A stretch of DNA of 12,083 bases from positions 1 to 12,083 of the forward strand of contig CANRBO010000026.1 of the NCBI GenBank assembly GCA_947628885.1, read 5' to 3'. The translations under genes and the position numbers were made by a program. The notes beneath the pieces were generated by a model. That model was not told the DNA's origin and made no database searches. It saw only the letters and a program-made list of their open reading frames with translations. This DNA is from an uncultured Clostridia bacterium. Lineage in GTDB: Bacteria; Bacillota; Clostridia; TANB77; CAG-508. Within the stretch, counting starts at the first letter, position 1; each line of letters opens with the position of its first letter. Shown piece after piece: positions 1-8,155 of this stretch.

Positions 1-3000
1 TGTTCCTCCTGCTTTTAATGATATTAAAAATACCTTTATGTCTTCATTATTATTAAATTCATCTACCATTTCTATTCTTTGATTTACTGGAGTTTGTCCA
101 ATTAATTTAAAATATTTTATTTTTAACGCTTCTAGTTCTTTCTCCATTATTTCAAACATGGAAGTGTAACTTGAAAATATTAATATTTTGTGTCCTGCTT
201 CTACAGCATCTGTTACCAAATTTATACATTGTTTTAATTTTCCACTACTTCCATTATAGTTTTCTAAAAATAAACTTGGATGACAACATATTTGCCTCAA
301 TCTTGTTAGTAACATTAATATCTTAAATTTGCTTTTTTCAAAACTACTATCATTTAGTTCTTCTGCTACTTCTTTCCTTGTTTGTGCTAAATATGATAAA
401 TAAATTTTTTGTTGCTCATTTTCCATTTCATTTTGCATTACTGTTATATTTTTTTCTGGTAATTCTGTTAGAACATCCTTTTTTACTCTTCTTAATACAA
501 ATGGACTTATTAATTTTTTTAATCTGTTTAATGCTTCTTTATCTTCATTTTTTACTATTGGCTCTTCGAATTTTTTCTTAAATCTATTATAATTATATAG
601 ATATCCTGGCATGATGAAGTCAAATATCGACCATAATTCTGCAATCGAGTTTTCAATAGGTGTTCCTGTTAATGCAAATTTTATTTCTCCATTTAAACTT
701 TTTAAAGCTGTTGCATTTTGCGTAGTTGCATTTTTTATATACTGTGCTTCATCTGCTATGATATATTTAAATTTCTTATCTTCGTAGCTTTCTAAATCTC
801 TTTTTAGTAAATCATAGGATGTAATTATTAAGTCGTAGTCTTGATAAGTATCAATTATTTGCTTTCTTTCTCCTGCAGTTCCTTTTACTATCAATACTTT
901 TATTGATTTACACCATTTTTCTATTTCTGCCTTCCAATTTAGTACCAATGTACTTGGACATACCACAATTGATGTCGTTTTATTACCTTTTTTTATGCTT
1001 GATTTTAATAACGCTATGATTTGTATTGTCTTTCCTAAACCCATATCATCTGCTAATATACCACCCATATTGTATGTTTCAAGTGTTTTAAGCCATTTAT
1101 AACCAACTTTTTGATAATCTCTTAGTTTATTCTCTAGGTCTTTATCTATTTCAAAATTCATTTCTGCATTTTCTATCGAATCAACCAATTCATTAAATTT
1201 ATCATTTTTAGCAACGTTTATATTTTCTTTTGTATTCATCAATTTTTCTATATAAAAACTGCGGTTTATTGGAAGATTAATTTTTCCTTGTTTTATTTTA
1301 CCATAATCTATATCTAAAGTTGTTTCTAATTCATCTAATAGATTTAAATCCTCATTTTCTGTTAGGTCTAGAAAATCTCCATTTTTTAATTTATAATATT
1401 TCTTTTTAATACTATAATCTTGTAATATACCTTTTATTTCACTAATATCAATGTTCATTTTTGATATATCTAATTCTAATAATCCATTATTTATCTTTAT
1501 TCCAACACTTGATATTTTAGGTCTTTTTATTTGTTTATTTTTAAATTTGTCTGTTACTAGTACTTCAAAATCGTTCATGTAGACATTTATTTTACTTGCT
1601 AGAAATTCATACATATCATCTGCATTTTTCATTATAAATCTTTTTTCGTTAAATAATGGTGCAAAGCCGTCTAAGAAAATTCTTTTCATTACTTCTTTTT
1701 CAGCAGGTACATCTCTTATAATTTTATTTTGTTTTACATATTTTTCATATCCATTTTCTAATATATTAAATTCCCCTTTTGAATAACAAAACCTTAATTC
1801 TAGCATAATATATCCGTCATCATTTACATCTAATAACACTTTTGATGCAAGTTTGTCTACAATCAAGCTTTTTTCTTGTATTTCTGCAGGTAAATTTTGT
1901 GCATCAATCCTTATATTAGGCATGACGAATTTAGCAAATTCTCTCAACTTATTTTCAGGTATTAGCATTCGTCCATACATGTCCATATTACTTAATAATT
2001 TGATGATATTGGCATCTTTTTCCTTTTTGTATATTTTATTGTTATAAAATATATACATATATTTATTTGAATATACGAATTCATAATGGTCTAAATTCAT
2101 CCTTAATACATATTCTTCTGTTTCTTTTTCTGCATAATCTTCATAAAAATACATCATTTTTACTTTTTCTTTTTGTATTATCGGCATGAATTCAAGCTCT
2201 TGTTCTGAAAATTCATAAAGAATTTCCTCTTTTCCCCTTTTTAAGAACACCTTATTATTTGGTATTAATTTAAAAAATTCTTCTATTCTGTCTCCTTTAA
2301 TTAATAGTTGTCTATTTGGCATATAATACCTATTATATGCATCCATACTATTGTATATGTTAAGCATTTCCGCGTATTGTATAATAAAATCAAATAACCA
2401 CCTTGAATCTTCACAAAAATTTTCTCTTTTTGGAATAAGTCTTAGTTGCTTTCCAAAGTTAATTTCCATTTGATTTTTATATGCATTATAAAAATTATTT
2501 ATATTCTTTAAGGAATACATCCTAGTATTTCCAATTTTAAAATGAAACAATAGTGAATCTGCATTATTTGTTTCAATTGCAAATTCTATTTTTACATTTG
2601 TAGCAAGTTCTGATACTTTTTCATTTTTTAATGACCTTACTCTAGTGTACATGTCCATTATATCAATATTTTTTGAATTATCTAATCTATCATTAAGCTT
2701 GTATTCATTAATGAAACTAATCGTATCTATGTATTTTTTTCTATATTCATATTCTGCTATTTCTTTTTCCCTTTTCTTTCTTAACTCTTCTTGCCTCTTT
2801 CTTTCTTCTTCTTCTTTTTGTTTTAATAATTTTCTTTTTCCTTCTTTAGTACTGGCATTATGTGGGTACAATAATTCTAATGCCGTAGCAACCATGTGCA
2901 TACAAACTTCTTTATTATCAAATATTTGACATGAACAAGTACAGTCTGTAATTACGCTACCTTCAATTTTTAAATTTGTATAATATCCTTGTACACTTGC

Positions 3001-3156
3001 ATCTACATCATATTCGTTTTCTCTTGTTTTTTCAACATTTTTGATTTTTACATTTTCCATATAAAATAACCTTCGTCCGCTCATTTCAGTATTTTTGTTA
3101 CATTTTTTCGTAAATTGAAAATTCTTAAACTTTAAATCCATTACATCTACAATCAT
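1..3156 (-). CDS. SWIM zinc-finger SNF2-family DEAD/DEAH helicase (C-terminus outside window)
   Basis: This is an ATP-dependent DNA translocase of the bacterial SNF2/RapA-like group; its exact cellular role is not known. The frame is open from an ATG at 3156 to the window edge, about 1052 residues. Visible parts in order are: a SWIM zinc finger at about residues 70-88 (CTCSC then CMH, the CxC...CxH pattern); a charged coiled-coil-like stretch at about 105-140; a long middle region matching the usual SNF2-associated domain; Walker A LADDMGLGKT near 704-709; motif II DEAQYIKN near 804; TGTPIENS near 832; LRRVKKD; and motif V SLKAGGT at the left edge. Motif VI and roughly 80-100 residues lie outside. 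The start is chosen for the AAAGGG ribosome-binding site 8 bases upstream; an in-frame ATG five codons later is possible. It has its own promoter and follows the NrdD-like gene on the same strand. The family is common in Clostridia as a stand-alone gene. The family call is very secure. Confidence 0.95.
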   Translation of the reverse strand, partial: MIVDVMDLKFKNFQFTKKCNKNTEMSGRRLFYMENVKIKNVEKTRENEYDVDASVQGYYTNLKIEGSVITDCTCSCQIFDNKEVCMHMVATALELLYPHNASTKEGKRKLLKQKEEEERKRQEELRKKREKEIAEYEYRKKYIDTISFINEYKLNDRLDNSKNIDIMDMYTRVRSLKNEKVSELATNVKIEFAIETNNADSLLFHFKIGNTRMYSLKNINNFYNAYKNQMEINFGKQLRLIPKRENFCEDSRWLFDFIIQYAEMLNIYNSMDAYNRYYMPNRQLLIKGDRIEEFFKLIPNNKVFLKRGKEEILYEFSEQELEFMPIIQKEKVKMMYFYEDYAEKETEEYVLRMNLDHYEFVYSNKYMYIFYNNKIYKKEKDANIIKLLSNMDMYGRMLIPENKLREFAKFVMPNIRIDAQNLPAEIQEKSLIVDKLASKVLLDVNDDGYIMLELRFCYSKGEFNILENGYEKYVKQNKIIRDVPAEKEVMKRIFLDGFAPLFNEKRFIMKNADDMYEFLASKINVYMNDFEVLVTDKFKNKQIKRPKISSVGIKINNGLLELDISKMNIDISEIKGILQDYSIKKKYYKLKNGDFLDLTENEDLNLLDELETTLDIDYGKIKQGKINLPINRSFYIEKLMNTKENINVAKNDKFNELVDSIENAEMNFEIDKDLENKLRDYQKVGYKWLKTLETYNMGGILADDMGLGKTIQIIALLKSSIKKGNKTTSIVVCPSTLVLNWKAEIEKWCKSIKVLIVKGTAGERKQIIDTYQDYDLIITSYDLLKRDLESYEDKKFKYIIADEAQYIKNATTQNATALKSLNGEIKFALTGTPIENSIAELWSIFDFIMPGYLYNYNRFKKKFEEPIVKNEDKEALNRLKKLISPFVLRRVKKDVLTELPEKNITVMQNEMENEQQKIYLSYLAQTRKEVAEELNDSSFEKSKFKILMLLTRLRQICCHPSLFLENYNGSSGKLKQCINLVTDAVEAGHKILIFSSYTSMFEIMEKELEALKIKYFKLIGQTPVNQRIEMVDEFNNNEDIKVFLISLKAGGT

Positions 3157-3203
3157 TTCTTTTTCCCTTTCTAAATTTATAACGTCTTATTTTTTGCCAC
3201 TTT

Positions 3204-3254
3204 GAACACTTCAAGCGTATAAAACTATTATATCATTTCTACGCTTTCGTGTCC
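3204..3254. repeat. Inverted repeat straddling the SNF2 promoter
   Basis: The arms AAGCGTA (3213-3219) and TACGCTT (3240-3246) are perfect 7-base complements. Weaker outer arms (GAACACT at 3204-3210, CGTGTCC at 3248-3254) match at five of seven positions. The -10 box lies in the 20-base loop and the -35 box overlaps the outer arm, so this could be an operator for a dimeric repressor. It could also be chance in AT-rich DNA. No clear rho-independent terminator for the upstream NrdD-like gene is visible in this gap (3157-3332). Confidence 0.4.
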
Positions 3255-3255
3255 A
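3227..3255 (-). promoter_or_regulatory. Sigma-A-type promoter of the SNF2 helicase gene
   Basis: Read on the minus strand, TGGACA (3255-3250) is followed by a 17-base spacer and TATAAT (3232-3227). This predicts a start near 3220 and a leader of about 65 bases before the helicase ATG at 3156. The -35 differs from TTGACA at one position. Confidence 0.7.
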
Positions 3256-3332
3256 AAATCTATCTTAGCAGTAGACCTGTCTTGACGCTTATTTATTACA
3301 AAATACCTTAACACTTCTTTTCATTTGTTACT

Positions 3333-5405
3333 TTATATGCACTTTGGTTTTATAATCATGTACCCTATTTCATTTTTACACATCTCGTCAATGGCTTCCA
3401 TTATATTATCACTTTCAATTTGAGTTATGTGTCCGCCATTTGTTAGTTCATGATAAGGAGCTTCTGTTTTTATTTTTTTTACATTTTCATATTCTTTTGG
3501 AAGCTCAAATGATACAGTATAGCTACCTTTGTCTGTTACATCTTTTATTCTTCCAAAAATCACTCTGTCAAATTCAATGAAATCCCTTGCTATTTCGTCG
3601 TTGTACTCTCCTGCTACCACAAAATTTAGATTGTATTTTTTTGATAATTCATCTGCTTTTTCCCTTAATTTGCTTACAATTTTTATTCCTAATTCTTGCG
3701 TTTTCTTACTTTCTCCATGATTTTTTCCTGTTAAAACTATTAAACACTCATTTAGTCCTAAAAATGTAATTTTCATGCTTCCTTGTTTTAAAATCTTTTT
3801 TACTTTGTCATCTTCTTTTAATTTTTCTGAGTCTATCCAAATTGATTCCTTCATTAAAAATGGAAAATTGCTAACTTTTTTATTTCCTTGTATCTCAATC
3901 CTTTCTAACAATTGATATTTTATTAATTCTAATTTTTCATCTAATTCTGCGAAAAAGTCGTCTATATTATCTTTATGTTTTAATGCTATTCTTGGCAAAT
4001 TGATTGTGGTTGATGAAAGCACACCCCTGCCTGATGAAATTTGTTTGTCATTATCTACAACATTGTCAATTACTCTTGATCCATTTCTTAGATAGGCTAC
4101 TTCTGTATCATAATCTCCTTCTTTGAAGAATTGTGCATTGAACTGTGCATCTAAGTTTGAAAATGTTATCTTTTTATCTTTTTCTAATACTTTGCATGCT
4201 AATTCTAGTAAATCGTGGTTTGGTGTATTTTCTTCACAATTTACACCTTTTTTAACTTTAAATACAACTATTGGTGAAATGGCTTCTTTTTGTTCTCCAA
4301 CACCTTCTCCTATTGTTGTAAGGAAATTTTTAGTAATCATCCTGCCTTCTGCTGATGTGTCTGTTCCTAAATTGATTGTTGTTAATTTTGAATTACATAT
4401 ACTATTTAGATTATGTACAAATGCTTCTAGTGCTTGAAATGTGATTTTATTAGTTTTTTCAAGTGCTTTATTGTACACTATTCTAAACATCCTTTTTAAT
4501 TCTTCTGCACCTCTTGTGAATTTATAAAATTCTTCTATGTTAAAATCCATTGTATTTATTTTGTCTATTTCTCTATCTATTCCGTTAATTGCAATGAATT
4601 TATCGTAATCAGTGTATTCAAGAATATCATATATTGTTTGTCTGAATTCCTTTTTAAATGTTTTTAATACTCCTGGTGCCATATAATAATCAAACGCTGG
4701 TATTCCTTGCTCTCCGCTTTGGTCTTTTTGCGTTTCTGAAAGTGCAATTATTGCAAGCATTACATAAGACATAATACTTTGTGGTTCTCTCATTGAACTA
4801 TTTTCTGTTGAGAATCCGTCCGAAAATAATTTTTCAATGTTTATTTGGCAACTTTCTGTTGTGCCCATTGGATAAAATTCAAGATTATTTATAAAAATAT
4901 CTCCATTTTCATGTTCATTTGAAAATTTCTTTTTCATTAAGTATGAAGTTGTAAATTCACCTGATACTGTAAGGCCATAAGCTTCTACTGTTTGCAATGC
5001 GTTCTTAGAATTTCCGACATTTTCTGCAGATTCTTTAGTATTTAGTCCTAATTTTTCTAATGCTTTTAAAAATTTGTGTTTTCTTTTTTCTTCAAAAAAT
5101 ATTTCTCTTGATTGTGCCCTTTTTTCCCTATATTCTGAGAAGGAATTATACACATCTTCATATCCATTTTCTTTTAATTGTTGCTCTATTAAATCTTGTA
5201 TATCTTCAATTTTTATCCTATCTTTTTCAAGAGCTGCAAGCTTTTCTATGACTTTATTATATACTTTATTAATGTCATATTCGTTGTATTTTCCTTCTAT
5301 ACTGTCAAACCCCTTCTTTATTGCAATTGCTACTTTTGTGCCGTCAAATGTAACTTTTTTGCCGTCTCTTTTTACTACTATTAAGCTTAATAATTTTTCT
5401 TCCAT
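3333..5405 (-). CDS. nrdD: NrdD-like protein with ATP-cone, lacking the glycyl-radical domain (probable pseudoenzyme)
   Basis: This 690-residue protein belongs by sequence to class III anaerobic ribonucleoside-triphosphate reductase. An N-terminal ATP-cone (about 8-100, starting VVKRDGKKVTFDG) is followed by the NrdD core: SGEFTTSYLM, NLEFYPMGTTESCQINIEKLF (two blocks at 174-194), DGFST, REPQSI, IPAFDYYMAPGV, NLGTDTSAEGRM, FKVKKGVN, GRGVLSSTTINLPR, NFPFLM, LTGKNHGE and EAPYHELTNGGHI. Several positions that I recall as conserved are changed: HDLDFY reads NNLEFY, TTCCQID reads TESCQIN, HGGQ reads SGEQ, and GCRTR, carrying a catalytic cysteine, reads RNGSR (440-444). The protein ends at IGYMIIKPKCI, where the family normally continues about 70 residues with four zinc cysteines and the RxxGY glycyl-radical motif. 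None of the three downstream frames restores that part. The ORF has no internal stop and its SD (AAAGGA, 6 bases from ATG) is good, so it looks selected rather than decayed. It sits 39 bases after the phosphorylase gene. It is unlikely to reduce nucleotides alone; an ATP/dATP-sensing or regulatory role is a guess. Confidence 0.88.
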   Translation of the reverse strand: MEEKLLSLIVVKRDGKKVTFDGTKVAIAIKKGFDSIEGKYNEYDINKVYNKVIEKLAALEKDRIKIEDIQDLIEQQLKENGYEDVYNSFSEYREKRAQSREIFFEEKRKHKFLKALEKLGLNTKESAENVGNSKNALQTVEAYGLTVSGEFTTSYLMKKKFSNEHENGDIFINNLEFYPMGTTESCQINIEKLFSDGFSTENSSMREPQSIMSYVMLAIIALSETQKDQSGEQGIPAFDYYMAPGVLKTFKKEFRQTIYDILEYTDYDKFIAINGIDREIDKINTMDFNIEEFYKFTRGAEELKRMFRIVYNKALEKTNKITFQALEAFVHNLNSICNSKLTTINLGTDTSAEGRMITKNFLTTIGEGVGEQKEAISPIVVFKVKKGVNCEENTPNHDLLELACKVLEKDKKITFSNLDAQFNAQFFKEGDYDTEVAYLRNGSRVIDNVVDNDKQISSGRGVLSSTTINLPRIALKHKDNIDDFFAELDEKLELIKYQLLERIEIQGNKKVSNFPFLMKESIWIDSEKLKEDDKVKKILKQGSMKITFLGLNECLIVLTGKNHGESKKTQELGIKIVSKLREKADELSKKYNLNFVVAGEYNDEIARDFIEFDRVIFGRIKDVTDKGSYTVSFELPKEYENVKKIKTEAPYHELTNGGHITQIESDNIMEAIDEMCKNEIGYMIIKPKCI

Positions 5406-5444
5406 GAATAATCCTTTCTAATCAAGAGTTCTTACATATATTTT

Positions 5445-6728
5445 CTAACTGATTTTTATAACTTCTTGTTGCAATATTTCCTGTGCTTTTGCTTCATCAT
5501 CTGAGTGTATATATCCTATTATTTCGCCATTTTTTACTGTGTCTCCAACTTTTTTATTAAATACAAAACCGACTCTTGGATTTATATCATCTTCCTTTTT
5601 CTCTCTTCCAGCGCCTAAATAACAAGATAATTTTCCTATTGTTAGAGCATCCAATTGCACTATTGTACCGTCCTTTTGTGCTACAATTGGAACGATATAT
5701 TTTGCTTTTTCAAATTTATCTGTGTTTTCTATATATGATATGTCTCCATTTTGATTTTCAACTAATTCTAGGAATTTCTGATATGCTTTGCCATTTTTGA
5801 TATTTTCTAATATTAGATTTTTTCCTTCATTTAAATTCGAAACTTTTCCTGCTAACATCAGCATATTTGCGCCTAGTTCTTCAATAATATTTTTCACATC
5901 TTTTGGCATATATTTATTTTTCAATATATCTACCGCTTCTATTACTTCCAAAGTGTTGCCTACAGCATATCCTACAGGCTCATCCATTGGCGTTATAATA
6001 CATACAGTTTCTTTGTTAGCTAATTTTCCTATTGCTGTCATTATCCTTGCCAAAGATTCCGCTTCTTCTCTAGTTTTCATAAACGCTCCGCTTCCGCAAG
6101 TTACATCTATTACAATCTTATTTGCTCCTGCTGCTATTTTTTTACTCATAATACTTGATGCAATTAATGGAATACTGTCTGTGCAAGCTATTGTATCTCT
6201 TAGAGCATATATTTTTTTATCTGCTGGTGCTAGGTTTAGTGTCTGCCCCATTAAACTTATTCCAATCTTTTTTACATTTTCCATAAATTCTTCTACTGTT
6301 ATATTTGTATTATATCCGTGAATTGCTTCTAATTTATCTATGGTTCCTCCTGTGAAACCTAGCCCACGTCCTGACATTTTAGCTACTGGAATCCCCAATG
6401 ATGCTATTACAGGCATTAATATTAAAGTAATTTTATCTCCTACTCCGCCAGTACTGTGTTTATCAACGACTTCTCCTAAACTTGATAAATCTAGCTGAGT
6501 ACCTGAATAAGCCATTGATAAGGTTAAATCAGTGGTTTCTCTATCGTTCATGCCGTTTATGTAGATTGCCATGATTAGTGCTGCTGCTTGATAATCAGTT
6601 ATTTCTCCTTTTGTATATCCATTAATAAAATATTCTATTTCTTCTTTGGTTAACTCTAATTTATCTCGCTTTTTCGCGATTATTTCTTGTATATTCAATT
6701 TTAACTTTTTGTATGGTGTATTTACCAT
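5445..6728 (-). CDS. pdp: Pyrimidine-nucleoside phosphorylase
   Basis: The enzyme splits uridine, deoxyuridine and thymidine with phosphate into the base and (deoxy)ribose-1-phosphate in cytosolic pyrimidine salvage. At 427 residues it is close to the family length of about 430. Visible are the N-terminal helical domain (about 13-80, IIAKKRDKLELTKEEI), the phosphate-binding loop KHSTGGVGDK (90-99), the glycine-rich SGRGLGFTGGTIDKLE (119-134), and the pyrimidine-binding residues in LRDTI (176-180) and SSIMSKK (191-197). The C-terminal PYNP domain starts at about 345. Homologues usually start nearer the IIxKKRDG motif, so the first ten residues are a slight extension. The ATG at 6728 has an AAGGAAGGAG stretch just upstream, which supports it. 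The gene lies 101 bases after rnhB and 39 bases before the NrdD-like gene, probably in one transcript. The specificity (Pdp rather than thymidine-only DeoA) is inferred from resemblance to Bacillota enzymes. Confidence 0.94.
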   Translation of the reverse strand: MVNTPYKKLKLNIQEIIAKKRDKLELTKEEIEYFINGYTKGEITDYQAAALIMAIYINGMNDRETTDLTLSMAYSGTQLDLSSLGEVVDKHSTGGVGDKITLILMPVIASLGIPVAKMSGRGLGFTGGTIDKLEAIHGYNTNITVEEFMENVKKIGISLMGQTLNLAPADKKIYALRDTIACTDSIPLIASSIMSKKIAAGANKIVIDVTCGSGAFMKTREEAESLARIMTAIGKLANKETVCIITPMDEPVGYAVGNTLEVIEAVDILKNKYMPKDVKNIIEELGANMLMLAGKVSNLNEGKNLILENIKNGKAYQKFLELVENQNGDISYIENTDKFEKAKYIVPIVAQKDGTIVQLDALTIGKLSCYLGAGREKKEDDINPRVGFVFNKKVGDTVKNGEIIGYIHSDDEAKAQEILQQEVIKIS

Positions 6729-6829
6729 ACGCTCCTTCCTTTTAAAATATTGAGTTGGTTTGCATAAAGCATTTAATTTTTATAGTTTCATTTATGTAAT
6801 TTTTCATTGAATTTATATGATTGCTTGCT

Positions 6830-7468
6830 TTACACAAAATGTGTAATAAACGTTTTTCTATGAATTGGGCTTGGTCCATACTTTTTTATTGCTTCTATGT
6901 GCTTAGCTGTGCCATACCCTTTATGCGAACTAAATCCATACTCAGGATACACGTCATCCCATTGTTGCATAATTTTATCCCTTGTAACCTTTGCAATGAT
7001 TGATGCACATGATATTGAATAACAAGTTGCATCTCCTTTTATAATTGATTGATAAGGTATCTCAAAAGTATCTATTTCCCTTAGCGCATCTGTTATTACT
7101 ATATCAGGCTTTTGCTTTAATCTATCTATCACTTCTCCAAGTGCTATATGTAAGCCTTTTTTAGTTGCATTTAAAATATTCATTTCATCTATATCTTTTT
7201 CTGATACTATGCCAACTCCATAAGCCAAGGCTTCATCTATAATTTTGTCATATAAGATTTCTCTTCTTTTTTCTGTCACTTTTTTTGAATCATTAACCCA
7301 CTCTATTTTTGAATCTTGCTTCATCACAACTGCTCCAACAACAACAGGACCAGCTAGTGGTCCTCTTCCTGCTTCGTCTATTCCACAAATAAATTTGTAG
7401 CCTTCATTGTATAAGTTTTGTTCAAACTTTTTTAAATTATTTAATCTTTCTTCTTCCTTTTCCTTCAT
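6830..7468 (-). CDS. rnhB: Ribonuclease HII
   Basis: RNase HII cuts RNA in RNA-DNA hybrids and at single ribonucleotides misincorporated into DNA, starting ribonucleotide excision repair. The 212-residue protein is normal in length for the compact form. The signature CGIDEAGRGPLAGPVVVGAVV lies at 28-48. The metal-binding acidic residues read as D31 and E32, D127 in ITDAL, and D146 in IKGDA. SISCASIIAKVTRD (151-164) and the HKGYGTAKH block (182-190) complete the fold. The first 24 residues are a charged helix. The start ATG at 7468 has AAAGGA about 12 bases upstream, a little far, and that SD lies inside a short hairpin (7482-7495). The gene follows the prepilin-like gene by 115 bases and precedes the phosphorylase. 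Confidence 0.95.
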   Translation of the reverse strand: MKEKEEERLNNLKKFEQNLYNEGYKFICGIDEAGRGPLAGPVVVGAVVMKQDSKIEWVNDSKKVTEKRREILYDKIIDEALAYGVGIVSEKDIDEMNILNATKKGLHIALGEVIDRLKQKPDIVITDALREIDTFEIPYQSIIKGDATCYSISCASIIAKVTRDKIMQQWDDVYPEYGFSSHKGYGTAKHIEAIKKYGPSPIHRKTFITHFV

Positions 7469-7481
7469 TTTTGCTATCTAT

Positions 7482-7495
7482 CCTTTCTTTAAAGG
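7482..7495 (-). promoter_or_regulatory. SD-overlapping hairpin upstream of rnhB
   Basis: On the plus strand CCTTTCTTTAAAGG forms a 5-base stem with a 4-base loop. On the transcribed strand it contains the AAAGGA ribosome-binding site. A very similar hairpin, CCTTTCTTTGAAGG, occupies 8046-8059 before the prepilin-like gene. The shared part may be no more than the preferred AGAAAGGA Shine-Dalgarno sequence of this genome. Confidence 0.3.
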
Positions 7496-7583
7496 CACAA
7501 ATTTTGAGTAATTCTTAATTCTTTAGTCCTCGATTTTATGTCTTTCATCACATTACTTTCACAATTTTTTACATTTTAAATTT

Positions 7584-8033
7584 CTAATCACTAATTTCTG
7601 ATATTTTGTATTTGCCTTCATAACCCTTAGTAATTATGATAATATCGTCGTCATAATCTACTAAGTAGTATGAACCTTCTTCATTTTCTATATCTAAATT
7701 TAACTGCTTTAAATTTTCATTATTTAAGCAATAATATTTTCCATAGTCTGCTTCTTGTATTATATTCAATGATTTAAAATTATTGATAAGCTCATCATCA
7801 GGCATATCAGAGATTTTTGTTCCAACAAACATATCCGTATTTTTTTGAACAATTGAATTCTGCTTTAATACTCTTGTTGCACCTTGAATTAACAACATAT
7901 TAGCCTTTATGTCTTCATTTTTTTCATCATCTATATTTTTATTAATCCAATATACTGATGCGCCTATTAATCCAGCTATAATCACTATTATAAAAATGAT
8001 TGCTATAATTCCTAGTCCTTTTTCATCTTTCAT
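7584..8033 (-). CDS. Small prepilin-like membrane-anchored protein
   Basis: This is a 149-residue protein of no recognised family. A short charged N-terminus ending in KG (5-6) is followed by a hydrophobic segment (7-29, LGIIAIIFIIVIIAGLIGAS), then a mostly hydrophilic acidic domain. This layout resembles clostridial type IV prepilin-like proteins, which carry a KG|xxLIxxxxxI start. The glutamate normally at mature position +5 is absent (alanine here) and the hydrophobic stretch is simpler, so cleavage by prepilin peptidase is uncertain. It may simply be a single-pass membrane protein with its soluble part outside. The C-terminal half (95-149) is rich in D, E and Y. The ATG at 8033 has AAAGGA upstream. 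A promoter 40-70 bases upstream suggests it heads the transcript running into rnhB and pdp. No other pilus assembly gene is in view. Confidence 0.8.
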   Translation of the reverse strand: MKDEKGLGIIAIIFIIVIIAGLIGASVYWINKNIDDEKNEDIKANMLLIQGATRVLKQNSIVQKNTDMFVGTKISDMPDDELINNFKSLNIIQEADYGKYYCLNNENLKQLNLDIENEEGSYYLVDYDDDIIIITKGYEGKYKISEISD

Positions 8034-8072
8034 TTTATTAACTTTCCTTTCTTTGAAGGCTTACTTTATTTA

Positions 8073-8101
8073 CTTATATAATATTTTTACATAATATTCA
8101 A
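8073..8101 (-). promoter_or_regulatory. Probable promoter for the prepilin-like gene and following genes
   Basis: On the minus strand TTGAAT (8101-8096), a 17-base spacer and TATAAG (8078-8073) give a sigma-A-like promoter, with transcription starting near 8066. This is about 33 bases before the ATG at 8033. No promoter of similar quality is seen in the gaps before rnhB or pdp, so a shared transcript is plausible. Confidence 0.55.
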
Positions 8102-8155
8102 GAGATTGGTGCATTTTTATTTTTAAATTATTAATAATTAGATTATTAGATTATA

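Noticed and set aside
1..3156. SNF2 helicase as part of a phage-defence system
   Set aside because: No partner such as a methylase, nuclease or phospholipase-D gene is in view. SWIM-SNF2 proteins of this build are common stand-alone genes in Clostridia.
3157..3332. Frameshifted glycyl-radical domain of the NrdD-like gene
   Set aside because: All three minus-strand frames after the stop were read. None shows CxxC pairs or an RxxGY motif, and a promoter for the next gene starts here. The missing domain is not simply out of frame.
3529..5421. Several plus-strand open frames of 60-115 codons inside the NrdD-like gene
   Set aside because: They lie opposite a clearly coding minus-strand gene, are rich in L, F and S as expected of its complement, and lack ribosome-binding sites or family motifs.
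5788..6321. 177-codon plus-strand open frame opposite pdp
   Set aside because: It is the complement of a highly conserved enzyme region. It has no SD and no recognisable domain.
6765..6832. TAAAGCA/TGCTTTA complementary pair between rnhB and pdp
   Set aside because: The arms are short and 54 bases apart in AT-rich DNA, with no U-tract; not convincing as a terminator or operator.
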